This document shows, piece by piece, positions 17,323 through 25,774 of a DNA stretch of 64,000 nucleotides; the first letter of the stretch is position 1; every line of letters begins with the position of its first letter. Source of the DNA: Bacillus licheniformis DSM 13 = ATCC 14580 (lineage in GTDB: Bacteria; Bacillota; Bacilli; Bacillales; Bacillaceae). The stretch lies in NCBI RefSeq assembly GCF_000011645.1, contig NC_006270.3, forward strand, positions 4,158,598 through 4,222,597. Direction: 5' to 3'. The notes under the pieces were generated by a model. That model was not told the DNA's origin. It saw only the letters and a program-made list of their open reading frames with translations, and searched no databases. Position numbers and translations under genes: made by a program.

Positions 17323-17703
17323 AAACGACAGCTTCTCATCTGCGCGCTTCAGGACGGCGTCGCTTAAGCCGAGCGAGCCGCCGATGACGAAGGTTGCCTT
17401 GCTCTTTCCATATGTGGCGAGTCTATCCATATTATCGGCTAATTCTTCCGAACTTTTCATTTTTCCTTCGATCGCCAGGGCGATGACGTGGGCGTCTGGG
17501 CTGATTTTGGAGAGAATTCGTTCGCCTTCTTTGTCTTTGACGATTTTCATGTCCTGGTCGCTTAGGTTTTCCGGTGCTTTTTCGTCCGGAAGTTCGATGA
17601 TGTCGACTTTTGCGTATGCCGAAAGCCGTTTTATGTATTCATCGATTCCTTGTTTTAAATATTTTTCTTTTAGTTTTCCGATTGCTACGATTGATATATT
17701 CAC
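17224..17703 (-). CDS. rlmH: 23S rRNA (pseudouridine1915-N3)-methyltransferase RlmH
   Basis: This SPOUT-class enzyme methylates the pseudouridine at position 1915 of 23S rRNA (YydA in B. subtilis). The 159 residues are full length, with 'FVIGGSLGLSDAVLKRADEK' forming the SAM-binding knot and the conserved ending 'RINRGEPYHK'. The reading frame is intact despite the element inserted immediately downstream, as expected if the insertion restores the C-terminal codons. A DnaA-box cluster lies in the upstream region. ATG is at 17703. Confidence 0.97.
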   Translation of the reverse strand: MNISIVAIGKLKEKYLKQGIDEYIKRLSAYAKVDIIELPDEKAPENLSDQDMKIVKDKEGERILSKISPDAHVIALAIEGKMKSSEELADNMDRLATYGKSKATFVIGGSLGLSDAVLKRADEKLSFSRMTFPHQLMRLILLEQVYRAFRINRGEPYHK

Positions 17704-17741
17704 AGGTCATCCCCACTTTAAGAACAAGTTATTCAGATGCA

Positions 17742-18082
17742 TTATCCACAATTGTGGATAAAGGTTGTGTATTTAGTGTCCGATCATTCGTTCCCCACTA
17801 TATATACTGCAGGCTTATCACACAATTCACAGGTTGTGGATAAACTGTGTGTATGTTCGATTTTTCTGATTTCCGGGGCCAATTCTTCCTCATCCACATA
17901 CATGTCAATGACCGTTTCAATATGCTCTTCGCAAGACTTCATAAAAGTCCCTCCAATATCTGTATCATTGGGCTCTTTTATAAAAAAGCTCCTTATTCAA
18001 TATACCCTATTTATGCACATGTTAGTAGGTTTTAGCATGACTTCACGCGGTTATCCACAAGCTTTTATATTCCTCTGGATAA
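17742..18082. promoter_or_regulatory. DnaA-box cluster upstream of rlmH
   Basis: Four perfect boxes (TTATCCACA or its complement) at 17742-17750, 17753-17761, 17835-17843 and 18051-18059, plus one-mismatch boxes at 18011-18019 and 18074-18082. B. subtilis has an oriC-proximal DnaA-box cluster at yydA that titrates DnaA, so the position is conserved. The remaining ~440 bp between rlmH and the next gene holds no ORF I can support. Confidence 0.85.
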
Positions 18083-18098
18083 CTCTGTTCTCTCCAAA

Positions 18099-18127
18099 TA
18101 AAAAACACCAGCCAATCTCGCTGATGC
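18099..18127 (-). terminator. Terminator after the 18141 membrane protein gene
   Basis: Stem CATCAGC / GCTGGTG with one G-T pair followed by TTTTTTA on the minus strand. Confidence 0.8.
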
Positions 18128-18140
18128 TTTAATCTTGTTT

Positions 18141-18623
18141 TTATACTGCTTCTCTTTTTTCCTGAACAACTAAAGAATGCTGATTTGTAATATACTGCAA
18201 ATATGAAACGTTAAGAATGAAAGTCCAAAACCCGTTAACCTGCTTTTCCGACAGCCCAATAAACGCTTTTCTAACCTTAAATGCACTATATAAATTTACC
18301 GTCCAAAAAAGGAGGAATGAGAGCTGCGGGAGAAAGCTGTGTCCGGGGCGCAGCGGGAGAAGCAAAATGCTGTTGCTGTATGGCAGCAGGTCTTCACTTT
18401 GAAATGTGATTGAATAAAAAGTCCAAAAAGGCTCCAAAATTGAAAAGACGCTTAACAGCAGCGTCACTTTAATGGCGACATACGGGAGCTTAATTTGGCA
18501 TCGTTCTAAATTCTTTCTTCTTGAGAGAAACCAATACGGGATGTATATGCCGGACGTTATGATCGTTAATAACACCGCATATAAGGGTTTTATTTTCGGA
18601 AATTCCTCTAATTCCTTACTCAT
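18141..18623 (-). CDS. Small membrane protein, DUF4234-like (paralogue A)
   Basis: About 160 residues with four probable TM helices. The opening 'LLTIITSGIYIPYWFLSRRK' resembles DUF4234 proteins, whose function is unknown. I chose ATG at 18623, which has an AAGGAAGAG site, rather than the upstream in-frame ATG at 18680. A paralogue with 'LITLGVYIPYWFLSRKK' lies 1 kb to the right on the same strand, with an acetyltransferase between them. A terminator follows. Role unknown. Confidence 0.75.
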   Translation of the reverse strand: MSKELEEFPKIKPLYAVLLTIITSGIYIPYWFLSRRKNLERCQIKLPYVAIKVTLLLSVFSILEPFWTFYSITFQSEDLLPYSNSILLLPLRPGHSFLPQLSFLLFWTVNLYSAFKVRKAFIGLSEKQVNGFWTFILNVSYLQYITNQHSLVVQEKREAV

Positions 18624-19022
18624 GCTGAAACACTCTTCTTTCCTTAAAACTGTTCTTCCAGGTCTTTTTATCCTTGTCATCTATACTTTTCCACTTTCCA
18701 TATCAAAATGTACTATATTGAATCCAATAAATCAAAATCCATTGAAGTGTTAAATTGGGATTTTCTTAGGTATATGGATTCTTTTTTTTGACCGGAATAA
18801 AAAAACTATATCCTTTTGCCCATTCCTTATTTCGTGTTCATCTGCAGAAATTCGACAATCAATAGGACATTATTCGTCATATTTTTACCTTTGTAATATG
18901 CAATCTGTCATTACGCAACATAAAGGGGTTCTATCGAATCATTTTGTCTTTTTTTCGTTATTTTTCGTATCTCTCAACTAGGAATAATGACACGCTATGT
19001 TCCATGTGGAACATTGGATATG
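18624..19022. other. Intergenic region with no gene
   Basis: About 400 bp, AT-rich, with no supportable ORF. It contains the promoter region of the gene at 18623 and a parS-like site at 18998-19013. Confidence 0.6.
18998..19013. promoter_or_regulatory. Degenerate parS-like site
   Basis: TGTTCCATGTGGAACA differs at two positions from the Bacillus parS consensus TGTTNCACGTGAAACA. It is intergenic, in the origin region where Spo0J/ParB sites cluster. Binding is uncertain. Confidence 0.45.
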
Positions 19023-19054
19023 AAAAAAGATCAAAGCTTTCACAGCTTTGATCT
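19023..19054 (-). terminator. Terminator after GNAT gene
   Basis: Perfect stem GATCAAAGCT / AGCTTTGATC followed by TTTTTT on the minus strand. Confidence 0.88.
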
Positions 19055-19572
19055 TACAGTCTCTTGCTCATATGCAAATCTGTCGTCTCGAAATTCATTT
19101 TTTCATATAGTCGCTTCGCTTTTTTATTATGGGCGAATACATGCAGGGACAGCTTTTTGACTCCTAATTGCTTTGCCTCCTCTTCTAAGACGGCTAAAGC
19201 CTGCTGGCCGATTCCCTGGCCGCGGTACGCTTCATAAAGCCCGAAATCGTAAATAAACGCTTCCTTTTGAGGGTGGTGCGGATCAGCGTAGATCCAAACC
19301 CAGCCTGCGGCGTTCCCGCTGTCGTTCATGATTGACCATAGATAATGGTTGATCGTTTCAATGCCGTTTGGCAAAAGGGCCGCAAACTGCTCTTCTGCTT
19401 TCTCCATAGCTTCCGCCACTGTCCATGTGCCCGCTTTTACTTTCTCCATGGCGTAATGCTGGATGGAATAGGTCTGGTATATCTTAAAGTCCTCTTCCGT
19501 CATTGGCGTCAAACGGATTTCCGGCTTTTTTCTCGGTTTGTTCAAGTCAATTTTAATTTTCGATTTCAACAT
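19054..19572 (-). CDS. GNAT family N-acetyltransferase
   Basis: A GNAT fold of about 172 residues. The acetyl-CoA binding signature 'RGQGIGQQAL' is present, followed by the C-terminal 'LHVFAHNKKAKRLYEKMNFE' typical of the family; the substrate is not predictable. ATG at 19572 is my choice; a GTG at 19587 would overlap the AAGGAAG site, and the spacing for ATG is rather long, so TTG at 19575 is possible. It lies between two paralogous DUF4234-like membrane protein genes and ends in its own terminator. Confidence 0.9.
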   Translation of the reverse strand: MLKSKIKIDLNKPRKKPEIRLTPMTEEDFKIYQTYSIQHYAMEKVKAGTWTVAEAMEKAEEQFAALLPNGIETINHYLWSIMNDSGNAAGWVWIYADPHHPQKEAFIYDFGLYEAYRGQGIGQQALAVLEEEAKQLGVKKLSLHVFAHNKKAKRLYEKMNFETTDLHMSKRL

Positions 19573-19602
19573 CAAATTGTACTTCACTTCCTTGTTTATA
19601 GA

Positions 19603-20073
19603 TCATGATGCTTTGCTCAGCCATTCGCTTTTCGGCTCGGAAAGTTTATTGATTCTGTGCTGAATGTAAATGATATTCAAAAGGAAGGCAAAAATCGATC
19701 CATTCGCAGGTTCTTTGCCTGAAAGCTTGTTTAATGAAGCAGTCACCACCAGTGCGCAGTATATCAAAACACCTGCGGACAGAATCAAAATCACGCGGTC
19801 GAGCAACATATACAGGCTGTAATGCATGTCAGGAAAAGCGATTTTTGCTGATATTCTAATTGGAATAGAAAATAAATGATAAAATATGATAGCTTTTAAC
19901 GTGGTGTAGGGAATATCATGATAAGGCAGCAAATCGAAGCTTTTTTTCCTGGATAGAAACCAGTATGGTATGTAAACCCCCAGTGTGATCAGACATAGCA
20001 CAAAAACGGACAAGATACTTCTGCTCTTTACATTAGACAGCGTTTTCAACGCAGCCTGCACATTGTCGTTCAT
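19603..20073 (-). CDS. Small membrane protein, DUF4234-like (paralogue B)
   Basis: This 156-residue protein has about four hydrophobic helices and the same 'YIPYWFLSRKK' loop seen in the protein at 18141, so the two are paralogues. ATG at 20073 has a GGAGG site. The acetyltransferase start lies 30 bp downstream, so these two may be co-transcribed. Function unknown. Confidence 0.75.
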   Translation of the reverse strand: MNDNVQAALKTLSNVKSRSILSVFVLCLITLGVYIPYWFLSRKKSFDLLPYHDIPYTTLKAIIFYHLFSIPIRISAKIAFPDMHYSLYMLLDRVILILSAGVLIYCALVVTASLNKLSGKEPANGSIFAFLLNIIYIQHRINKLSEPKSEWLSKAS

Positions 20074-20289
20074 ATCATTCCTCCGGACACTCGTTTTCCA
20101 AACAAATGAATTGAATGAATTTTTTCATAGCAGCGGCACACCCCCTCAATATATTCTTTTCTCTTGTTTTAGACAATATGACTTAGGTACCAATGTGACA
20201 AAAGAACCATTTTTTGAAGAGGTTGCTGTCTTCACGATTAGCTGAAAAATGTGTGACAACCGTTTTTATGTCATAAGAATGACACAAAA

Positions 20290-20321
20290 GCAAGAGCCTG
20301 ACTGGAAAATCAGGCTCTTTT
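20290..20321 (-). terminator. Terminator after DUF62 gene
   Basis: Stem AGAGCCTGA / TCAGGCTCT with T-rich flanks on both sides, directly after the stop at 20330. Confidence 0.85.
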
Positions 20322-20329
20322 GTCTAACG

Positions 20330-21175
20330 CTATATACTTTTTCGAAGAGAAATCCGCCAGTTGATGCCTGTGCCAATATGGTATGTTTTAGCAAATGATC
20401 CTTGGTTGAGGGCAATGCCCAAGCGGTCTAATGAATTGATATAAACAACCGGCTTGCCTACAGGCATATCGGCAAACGACCGGCCAAATGCCAACGTTTG
20501 CTGATAGACTTTTGTGTCTTCATGCTTGATGACGACTTCTACTGGATCTCCGTATTGAACATCAAGTGACTTGAAGAGCGTCCGGCTGATATTCGTCCAA
20601 AGGTTTCCAAACCGGACATCTAAAATATCGATCGTTCCGGTTATCCAATCATTTTCGATGTACGCTTCCATGACCGGCAGTTTGACGATGGAATCTATAG
20701 AAACTTCCGGACCGATCCTGTCGAAGCTGAGAGCGCCGGCTGCCAGTCTTGCCCCGGTGTAGGCGTAAATGTCGCGTCCATGGAATGTATGTGATTCGCC
20801 TGATTTTGGAAGCCTGTTTTGCGCTTCATCAAGATAGCGCGCCTCGGCAATTCCATTTTGCCGGCTGATGTGGGTGAGTGTTCCGTTGTCTGGTGTGATG
20901 ATATATTGATTGGAAGAGGTTCTGACTGCGACGCTGCGGCGTTCTGAGCCGACCCCTGGATCGACGACCGACACGAAGACAGTGCCTTCAGGCCAATAAG
21001 AAACGGACTGCAGCAGCCGATAGGAAGCTTCACAAATGTGAAAAACGGGAATGTTGTGCGTCAAATCAAAAATCCGAATTGAACTGTCAACCGAATAAGC
21101 CACACCGTACATCGCATTTACCGCCCCGTCATCAAGGCCAAAATCAGATTGTAATACAAGTGCATGCTGACTCAT
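20330..21175 (-). CDS. SAM hydroxide adenosyltransferase (DUF62 / SAM hydrolase family)
   Basis: This 281-residue protein carries the DUF62 signatures 'LQSDFGLDDG' (N-terminus), 'VVDPGVGSERR' and 'TPDNGTL'. Family members use water to split S-adenosylmethionine to adenosine and methionine, and are relatives of the fluorinase and chlorinase. The Asp-Arg-His-type active-site region appears complete. ATG at 21175 has a GGGAG site. It is a single-gene unit between its own terminator and that of htrC. Confidence 0.92.
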   Translation of the reverse strand: MSQHALVLQSDFGLDDGAVNAMYGVAYSVDSSIRIFDLTHNIPVFHICEASYRLLQSVSYWPEGTVFVSVVDPGVGSERRSVAVRTSSNQYIITPDNGTLTHISRQNGIAEARYLDEAQNRLPKSGESHTFHGRDIYAYTGARLAAGALSFDRIGPEVSIDSIVKLPVMEAYIENDWITGTIDILDVRFGNLWTNISRTLFKSLDVQYGDPVEVVIKHEDTKVYQQTLAFGRSFADMPVGKPVVYINSLDRLGIALNQGSFAKTYHIGTGINWRISLRKSI

Positions 21176-21433
21176 CCTATCTCCCTTTCCGCCCTGATCT
21201 TTAAATCCTGCATTAAATCGGCCATTTGTCAGAATATTAAAGTCATCATATCGTACGCAAAATTGAAACGCAATATGATGCTTTGTCCATTTTTTACAAA
21301 CTATAATTTTTGCAGGGCAAAAACTTGGAATTCACACCCAAAAATTCGATTATTCACTCAGAAAAAATCTCATTTCACTCTCCAAAAATCACATTTTTTC
21401 CTTTTGACGATCATTCGTTGGGCGCTTCATAAT

Positions 21434-21466
21434 AAAAAAACAGCCCGGCCGTACCGGCCAGACTGT
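21434..21466 (-). terminator. Terminator of the wal operon
   Basis: GC-rich stem ACAGTCTGGCCGG / CCGGCCGGGCTGT region followed by seven T on the minus strand, immediately after htrC. Confidence 0.9.
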
Positions 21467-21471
21467 CTTTA

Positions 21472-22683
21472 TCAGCTTCCTAATTGGGATCGGGTCAGCT
21501 TTACTTCTGTTGTCTTTTCTTTTCCGCCCCGCAGGTATTTGATTTTTACCTTGTCGCCGACGTTTTTGGTGTAAAGCTTTTTACGCAGATCAACGATATC
21601 GTAAACACGGTCACCGTTAAATTCGACGATGACATCGAGCTCTTTCAGACCGGCTCTGCCTGCAGGAGATACCGGCTGAACACCCATCACAACTACGCCT
21701 GATGTTACGTTTTTCGGCAGTTTAAGCGTTTCCTGCCAGTGGTAGCTTGCGATATCGCCAAGTGATTTCATCTCAATTCCGAGATACGGCCGTCTCACTT
21801 CACCGTACGTTTCCAAATCTTCGATAACCGGAATGGCAAGGTTGGCCGGAATGCTCAGACCGATGCCTTCGACGGCTGATTCAGCGATTTTCATCGAATT
21901 AATGCCGATGACTTTTCCATCAATATTAAACAGCCCGCCTCCGCTGTTACCCGGGTTAATGGCAGCATCCGTCTGCAGTACTTCGGCGTTCCAGTCCGGC
22001 TGTCCGTCTCCGTTGGAATCGACCGGCACAGCGCGTTCGGTTCCTGAGATGATTCCTTGTGTAACAGAGCCTGAAAACTGCAGGCCGAGCGGGTTTCCAA
22101 TCGCGATGACAGGCTCGCCTGTCTTCACTTTATCAGAATCTCCAAATTCGGCAGCTGCTTTTATTTTGTTGCTGTTGACTTGCAGGACGGCCAGATCCAT
22201 CAGCTTATCGCTGCCGATCAGTTTTGCCGGAATCCGTGTTCCGTCATTCAGGCTGATTTCTATTTGGGACGCCCCTTCAATGACATGGTGGTTTGTCACA
22301 ATGTGGGATGTGTTGCCGTCCTTTTTATAAATAACGCCCGAGCCTGTTCCCGCTTCGCTGTCACCATCCCATACACCTGTCTTTTGGATGTTGATAACGC
22401 CGACAACAGAATCAGAAACCTTAGAGACCATTTGCGTGACTTCATTATTCACGTTGACGGATACATTGCGGACCGTCCCGCCCTGCTGTGCTCCTTGGCC
22501 GCCGCGCGCTTCGATGACTTGCAGATTATACGGCAGCCATCCCTGCTGCGAGAGATACGGCAAGGCAAACACTGTTAAAAGAGCGCCGATGACGGCGCCG
22601 ACCAGGCTTGAAAACAAAAAGCTTCTCCAACTTCTCACCGGCTTTTCCCGAACGAATTTTTCCTCATCATGATTAAACTCCAC
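21472..22683 (-). CDS. htrC: Membrane-anchored HtrA-like serine protease (HtrC/YycK)
   Basis: A ~403-residue trypsin-fold protease with one N-terminal TM helix ('FLFSSLVGAVIGALLTVFAL'). The triad is visible: His in 'TNHHVIEGA', Asp in 'LMDLAVLQV', and Ser in 'INPGNSGGGLF'. A single PDZ domain follows ('VVMGVQPVSPAGRAGLKELDV'). The protease domain faces outside the membrane. I prefer GTG at 22683 (11 bases from AAAGG) to the upstream TTG at 22692. It is the last gene of the wal operon, 74 bp after walJ, and is followed by a strong terminator. Confidence 0.93.
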   Translation of the reverse strand: MEFNHDEEKFVREKPVRSWRSFLFSSLVGAVIGALLTVFALPYLSQQGWLPYNLQVIEARGGQGAQQGGTVRNVSVNVNNEVTQMVSKVSDSVVGVINIQKTGVWDGDSEAGTGSGVIYKKDGNTSHIVTNHHVIEGASQIEISLNDGTRIPAKLIGSDKLMDLAVLQVNSNKIKAAAEFGDSDKVKTGEPVIAIGNPLGLQFSGSVTQGIISGTERAVPVDSNGDGQPDWNAEVLQTDAAINPGNSGGGLFNIDGKVIGINSMKIAESAVEGIGLSIPANLAIPVIEDLETYGEVRRPYLGIEMKSLGDIASYHWQETLKLPKNVTSGVVVMGVQPVSPAGRAGLKELDVIVEFNGDRVYDIVDLRKKLYTKNVGDKVKIKYLRGGKEKTTEVKLTRSQLGS

Positions 22684-22765
22684 TATATTCAAATCCTTTC
22701 AAGGAACGATATATGTATATAGTGTGGATCATCTGCCTGCAGATTAATCATTCAATCAGGAAAAT

Positions 22766-23560
22766 TTACACCGCTACGAGAGGCGTCGGTTTCTTAGGAT
22801 CGGTATCATATAAGTCAAACGTTTCTCCTGCCGCAAATCCTTTGGCAGCCAGCGTTTGCTGCACAGACATTCTTGCCAGCTCTTTCATGTTGTTGTCCTG
22901 GCTTAAATGAGCCAAATAAATTCTCGATGTCTCATTGCCGATTACATCGGTCATTGCGAGTGCCGCGTCCTCATTGGATACGTGTCCGACGTCGCTTAGA
23001 ATCCGGCGCTTGATGTTCCACGGATAGCGGCCCATTTGCAGCATGCCGACATCATGATTGCTTTCAAAAACAAAAGCGTTTGCCGAGCGGATGATGCCTT
23101 TCATTCTGTCGCTGACATAGCCCGTATCCGTAATCAAAGCGAGCTTTCGGCCATTGTAATGAAAAACGTAAAACATCGGCTCTGCGGCATCATGGGATAC
23201 CCCGAACGATTCGACATCAAGGGAGCCGAATGACTTGACGGTTTCCATTGGAAAAACGAACTTTTGGCCGTTATCCATTTTGCCGATATGCCCTTCCATC
23301 GCCTTCCACGTTTTTTCATTGGCGTAAACGGGCAGCTCATATTTTCTTGCCAGCACGCCAAGCCCTTTTATATGGTCACTGTGCTCATGTGTAACAAAGA
23401 TGCCGTCGAGCTGATCAAGCTTTCGATCAATTTGCGCCATCAGCCCTTCCATCGCCTTCCCGCTAAGTCCTGCGTCAACTAAAAAAGCGTGGTCATCGGT
23501 TTCCAAATATAAAGCATTACCGGTACTCCCGCTCGCAAGTACGCTAAATTGCAGGCTCAT
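22766..23560 (-). CDS. walJ: Metallo-beta-lactamase-fold nuclease WalJ (YycJ)
   Basis: This 264-residue MBL-fold protein has the metal motif 'THEHSDHIKGL' (HxHxDH), an 'ASGSTGNALYLE' opening and 'GHVSNEDA' as a later ligand. The family shows 5'-3' exonuclease activity and is tied to cell wall and replication co-ordination through the wal operon. It starts 15 bp after the walI stop and is co-transcribed with it. The length is normal. Confidence 0.95.
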   Translation of the reverse strand: MSLQFSVLASGSTGNALYLETDDHAFLVDAGLSGKAMEGLMAQIDRKLDQLDGIFVTHEHSDHIKGLGVLARKYELPVYANEKTWKAMEGHIGKMDNGQKFVFPMETVKSFGSLDVESFGVSHDAAEPMFYVFHYNGRKLALITDTGYVSDRMKGIIRSANAFVFESNHDVGMLQMGRYPWNIKRRILSDVGHVSNEDAALAMTDVIGNETSRIYLAHLSQDNNMKELARMSVQQTLAAKGFAAGETFDLYDTDPKKPTPLVAV

Positions 23561-23574
23561 GGTTTCTCACTCCA

Positions 23575-24423
23575 TTATGATTTTTCCTTTTTCTCTTGTG
23601 ATTGAAGAAGCGCTCCGTCCCGTGCATCCACGATAAATTCTTCGTGAATGGTTTTATCGTCCGTTTTGCGCTCCACTTCGATCCGCCAAACGGGCACGAA
23701 AATTTGAGCGCTTGCCAGCGGATACTGCGTGAAATAGCCAAGCTCGGCTGATTTAATTTTGCTGTACTTCTTCAAATAATCCGGGTAGTACAAAGCTTCA
23801 ACCGCGCCGACTGCAGAGATCAGATTTTCCGTTTTGACTTCTTTAATATCCTGCAGCATTGACTGCTTATAAGACACGACTTCGTTTTTATTATTCAGGT
23901 ACAGAACGACTTCGCCCATCTCGTTGTTATCATCATTTTGCCGGTCCTGAAAAATGTAATTCCCATTATAGGTTTGGAAGAAAACAATCTGTTTTCCGGA
24001 CTTATCGACCTTCCAAAGCTTGTACTTATTGCCGTCGATAATCTCTTCATTCACGATTTCCCTTGCTTTTGTCTTCATATCCGTTTTCGGAAGCGCAATG
24101 GGTGTTTCAAACTCCATTTCTATTTCTGTCAAAGCGTTCTCTTTTGCGGTATTCATTAACGCCTTCGGCTTTTGCCCTTTTAACGATTTAATCTCGCTTT
24201 GCTTAAAGACTCGCTTTTGTGCAGAGATTGAGGAGCCTTTTGACGTCTCTTTAGACAAATTGCCGTATGAAATATGGTCTGCTTTCATATCCTCCTGCAG
24301 CGTTGATTTTTCTAAAATCGGAAACTGATTGTTGCTGCGCTTATTAAAGTATTGAAAGGCCAAAAAGATATCAAGGATGAGGAAGACGATAATGAAGATT
24401 GTTTTTGTTCTATTCCACTCCAT
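23575..24423 (-). CDS. walI: WalK regulatory protein WalI (YycI)
   Basis: A 282-residue protein with a single N-terminal TM helix ('TIFIIVFLILDIFLAFQYF') and a large extracytoplasmic domain ending 'EFIVDARDGALL'. In B. subtilis, YycI and YycH form a complex that restrains the WalK sensor kinase at the membrane. The start overlaps the end of walH by 14 bp, indicating translational coupling. The order walR-walK-walH-walI-walJ matches the conserved operon. Confidence 0.95.
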   Translation of the reverse strand: MEWNRTKTIFIIVFLILDIFLAFQYFNKRSNNQFPILEKSTLQEDMKADHISYGNLSKETSKGSSISAQKRVFKQSEIKSLKGQKPKALMNTAKENALTEIEMEFETPIALPKTDMKTKAREIVNEEIIDGNKYKLWKVDKSGKQIVFFQTYNGNYIFQDRQNDDNNEMGEVVLYLNNKNEVVSYKQSMLQDIKEVKTENLISAVGAVEALYYPDYLKKYSKIKSAELGYFTQYPLASAQIFVPVWRIEVERKTDDKTIHEEFIVDARDGALLQSQEKKEKS

Positions 24424-25774
24424 TTTCTATGCCCTCCTTCACCGCTGAATCCTTCTTTGATACCGGCTTTACCGTACCGTTTATTTTAATGCACCATGTC
24501 GGCACAAGTTTGACAAGAGGGTCTTGTTCCTCTGATACTGAGACCATTTCATAGGCGGGGAAAATTTGCTCAATCTTATCAAAGTCATACTCTTCATTGT
24601 CTTGCAGGAACTGAATCAATTCTTCTCCGCTCATGATTTCTTTATCCTTTTTGCTGACCGGATTTGCGTTTGCGCCCAAGACATATGTCGGGTGTTTATA
24701 GTCCAATATGTCGTTGTTTGCCCAGCGAAGTTCAATCGATGTCGTTCCGAAAGGCTGGTTTTGGCTGTTAACGACCGGCAGCTGATCCATAAACAGATTA
24801 AAGTTGATCTGCTGATTTTCATTCAAACCGAAAAATTGATAATCATCCGTCCAGCTTCCCGTGTCGTTTAAATATTTGAAGCTTTTATTGATCAGCTCTC
24901 CATTTTGATAAGAAGTACTCGGTTCCAGGTTGCGGTGCTGGAACTTAATCTGTCTGTTGTTCGAGTAGATCTCCAAAAGGCTTGTTCCATCCGTATATAC
25001 CGGTCTGTTTAAGTTGGTTTCCTGCCGCACGGTTTGCGGATCATCAAATAAAGCTTTTTTAAAACGCGTCGGGCTGATCGTTTCTGTAAAATACTCTTTT
25101 TCAGACAGCTTCAGCCGATTAACCGGAAGCAAGACATCTCTGCGCGAATTGATTGCAAAATCCTCATAAAGAGGCATCTGCGACTTTTCTTTTTCAATGT
25201 CTGAAAGGATGTTGCGGTAATTTGCCGATTCAATCACCGCTTCAACAACCGTCTCTTTGCTGAAGGATACAAAATAGATCTTCTTCATGCCCCGTCCTTC
25301 ATTGAAAGGAAGAACGATTCTGTCAAAAGAGTTGTATTCATAAGAATTGGCGGACCATTTGAAAAGCGGCTGCAGCACATCGATCGGAATGTTGTCGCTG
25401 AAGACGAGATCCAATTTGGAGTCTTTATTTTTAGCGTATAGCCAGTTTTTGAACTGCTGCCTGTCAAATTTGTCCGAGATATCCTTTAACGATTTGACTT
25501 CCCATCGTCCCATGTCATCCCAGAGCTGAGAATAGAGCGTCGTGTCATTCAGCAAATAATGCTGTCCATTCTCATGAATGAACATTTGCTGCGGTTTGAC
25601 GGCTTCATTTAACAACTTTGTCTGGTTTGTAATCGGCTGTTTGTCGCTGACCTGAGCCTGTGAGTCTTCAACTTTTTCGTAATTCCCCTGAAATCCCCAA
25701 ATATTAAAAGTAAAAAGAAGACTGATCAAAACCAAAAGGGACAGTATTATCGTTTTAATTGTTTCACGCTTCAT
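24410..25774 (-). CDS. walH: WalK regulatory protein WalH (YycH)
   Basis: About 454 residues. A single N-terminal TM helix ('TIILSLLVLISLLFTFNIWG') anchors an extracytoplasmic YycH domain, which with WalI inhibits WalK. I placed the start at ATG 25774, overlapping the walK stop by 11 bp with a GAGGATG site; longer in-frame starts lie deep inside walK. Its end overlaps walI by 14 bp. Length and order match the conserved operon. Confidence 0.95.
   Translation of the reverse strand: MKRETIKTIILSLLVLISLLFTFNIWGFQGNYEKVEDSQAQVSDKQPITNQTKLLNEAVKPQQMFIHENGQHYLLNDTTLYSQLWDDMGRWEVKSLKDISDKFDRQQFKNWLYAKNKDSKLDLVFSDNIPIDVLQPLFKWSANSYEYNSFDRIVLPFNEGRGMKKIYFVSFSKETVVEAVIESANYRNILSDIEKEKSQMPLYEDFAINSRRDVLLPVNRLKLSEKEYFTETISPTRFKKALFDDPQTVRQETNLNRPVYTDGTSLLEIYSNNRQIKFQHRNLEPSTSYQNGELINKSFKYLNDTGSWTDDYQFFGLNENQQINFNLFMDQLPVVNSQNQPFGTTSIELRWANNDILDYKHPTYVLGANANPVSKKDKEIMSGEELIQFLQDNEEYDFDKIEQIFPAYEMVSVSEEQDPLVKLVPTWCIKINGTVKPVSKKDSAVKEGIENGVE

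Noticed and set aside
17762..17834. Possible small ORFs in the rlmH upstream region
   Set aside because: Open frames on the plus strand read across DnaA boxes and lack ribosome-binding sites.
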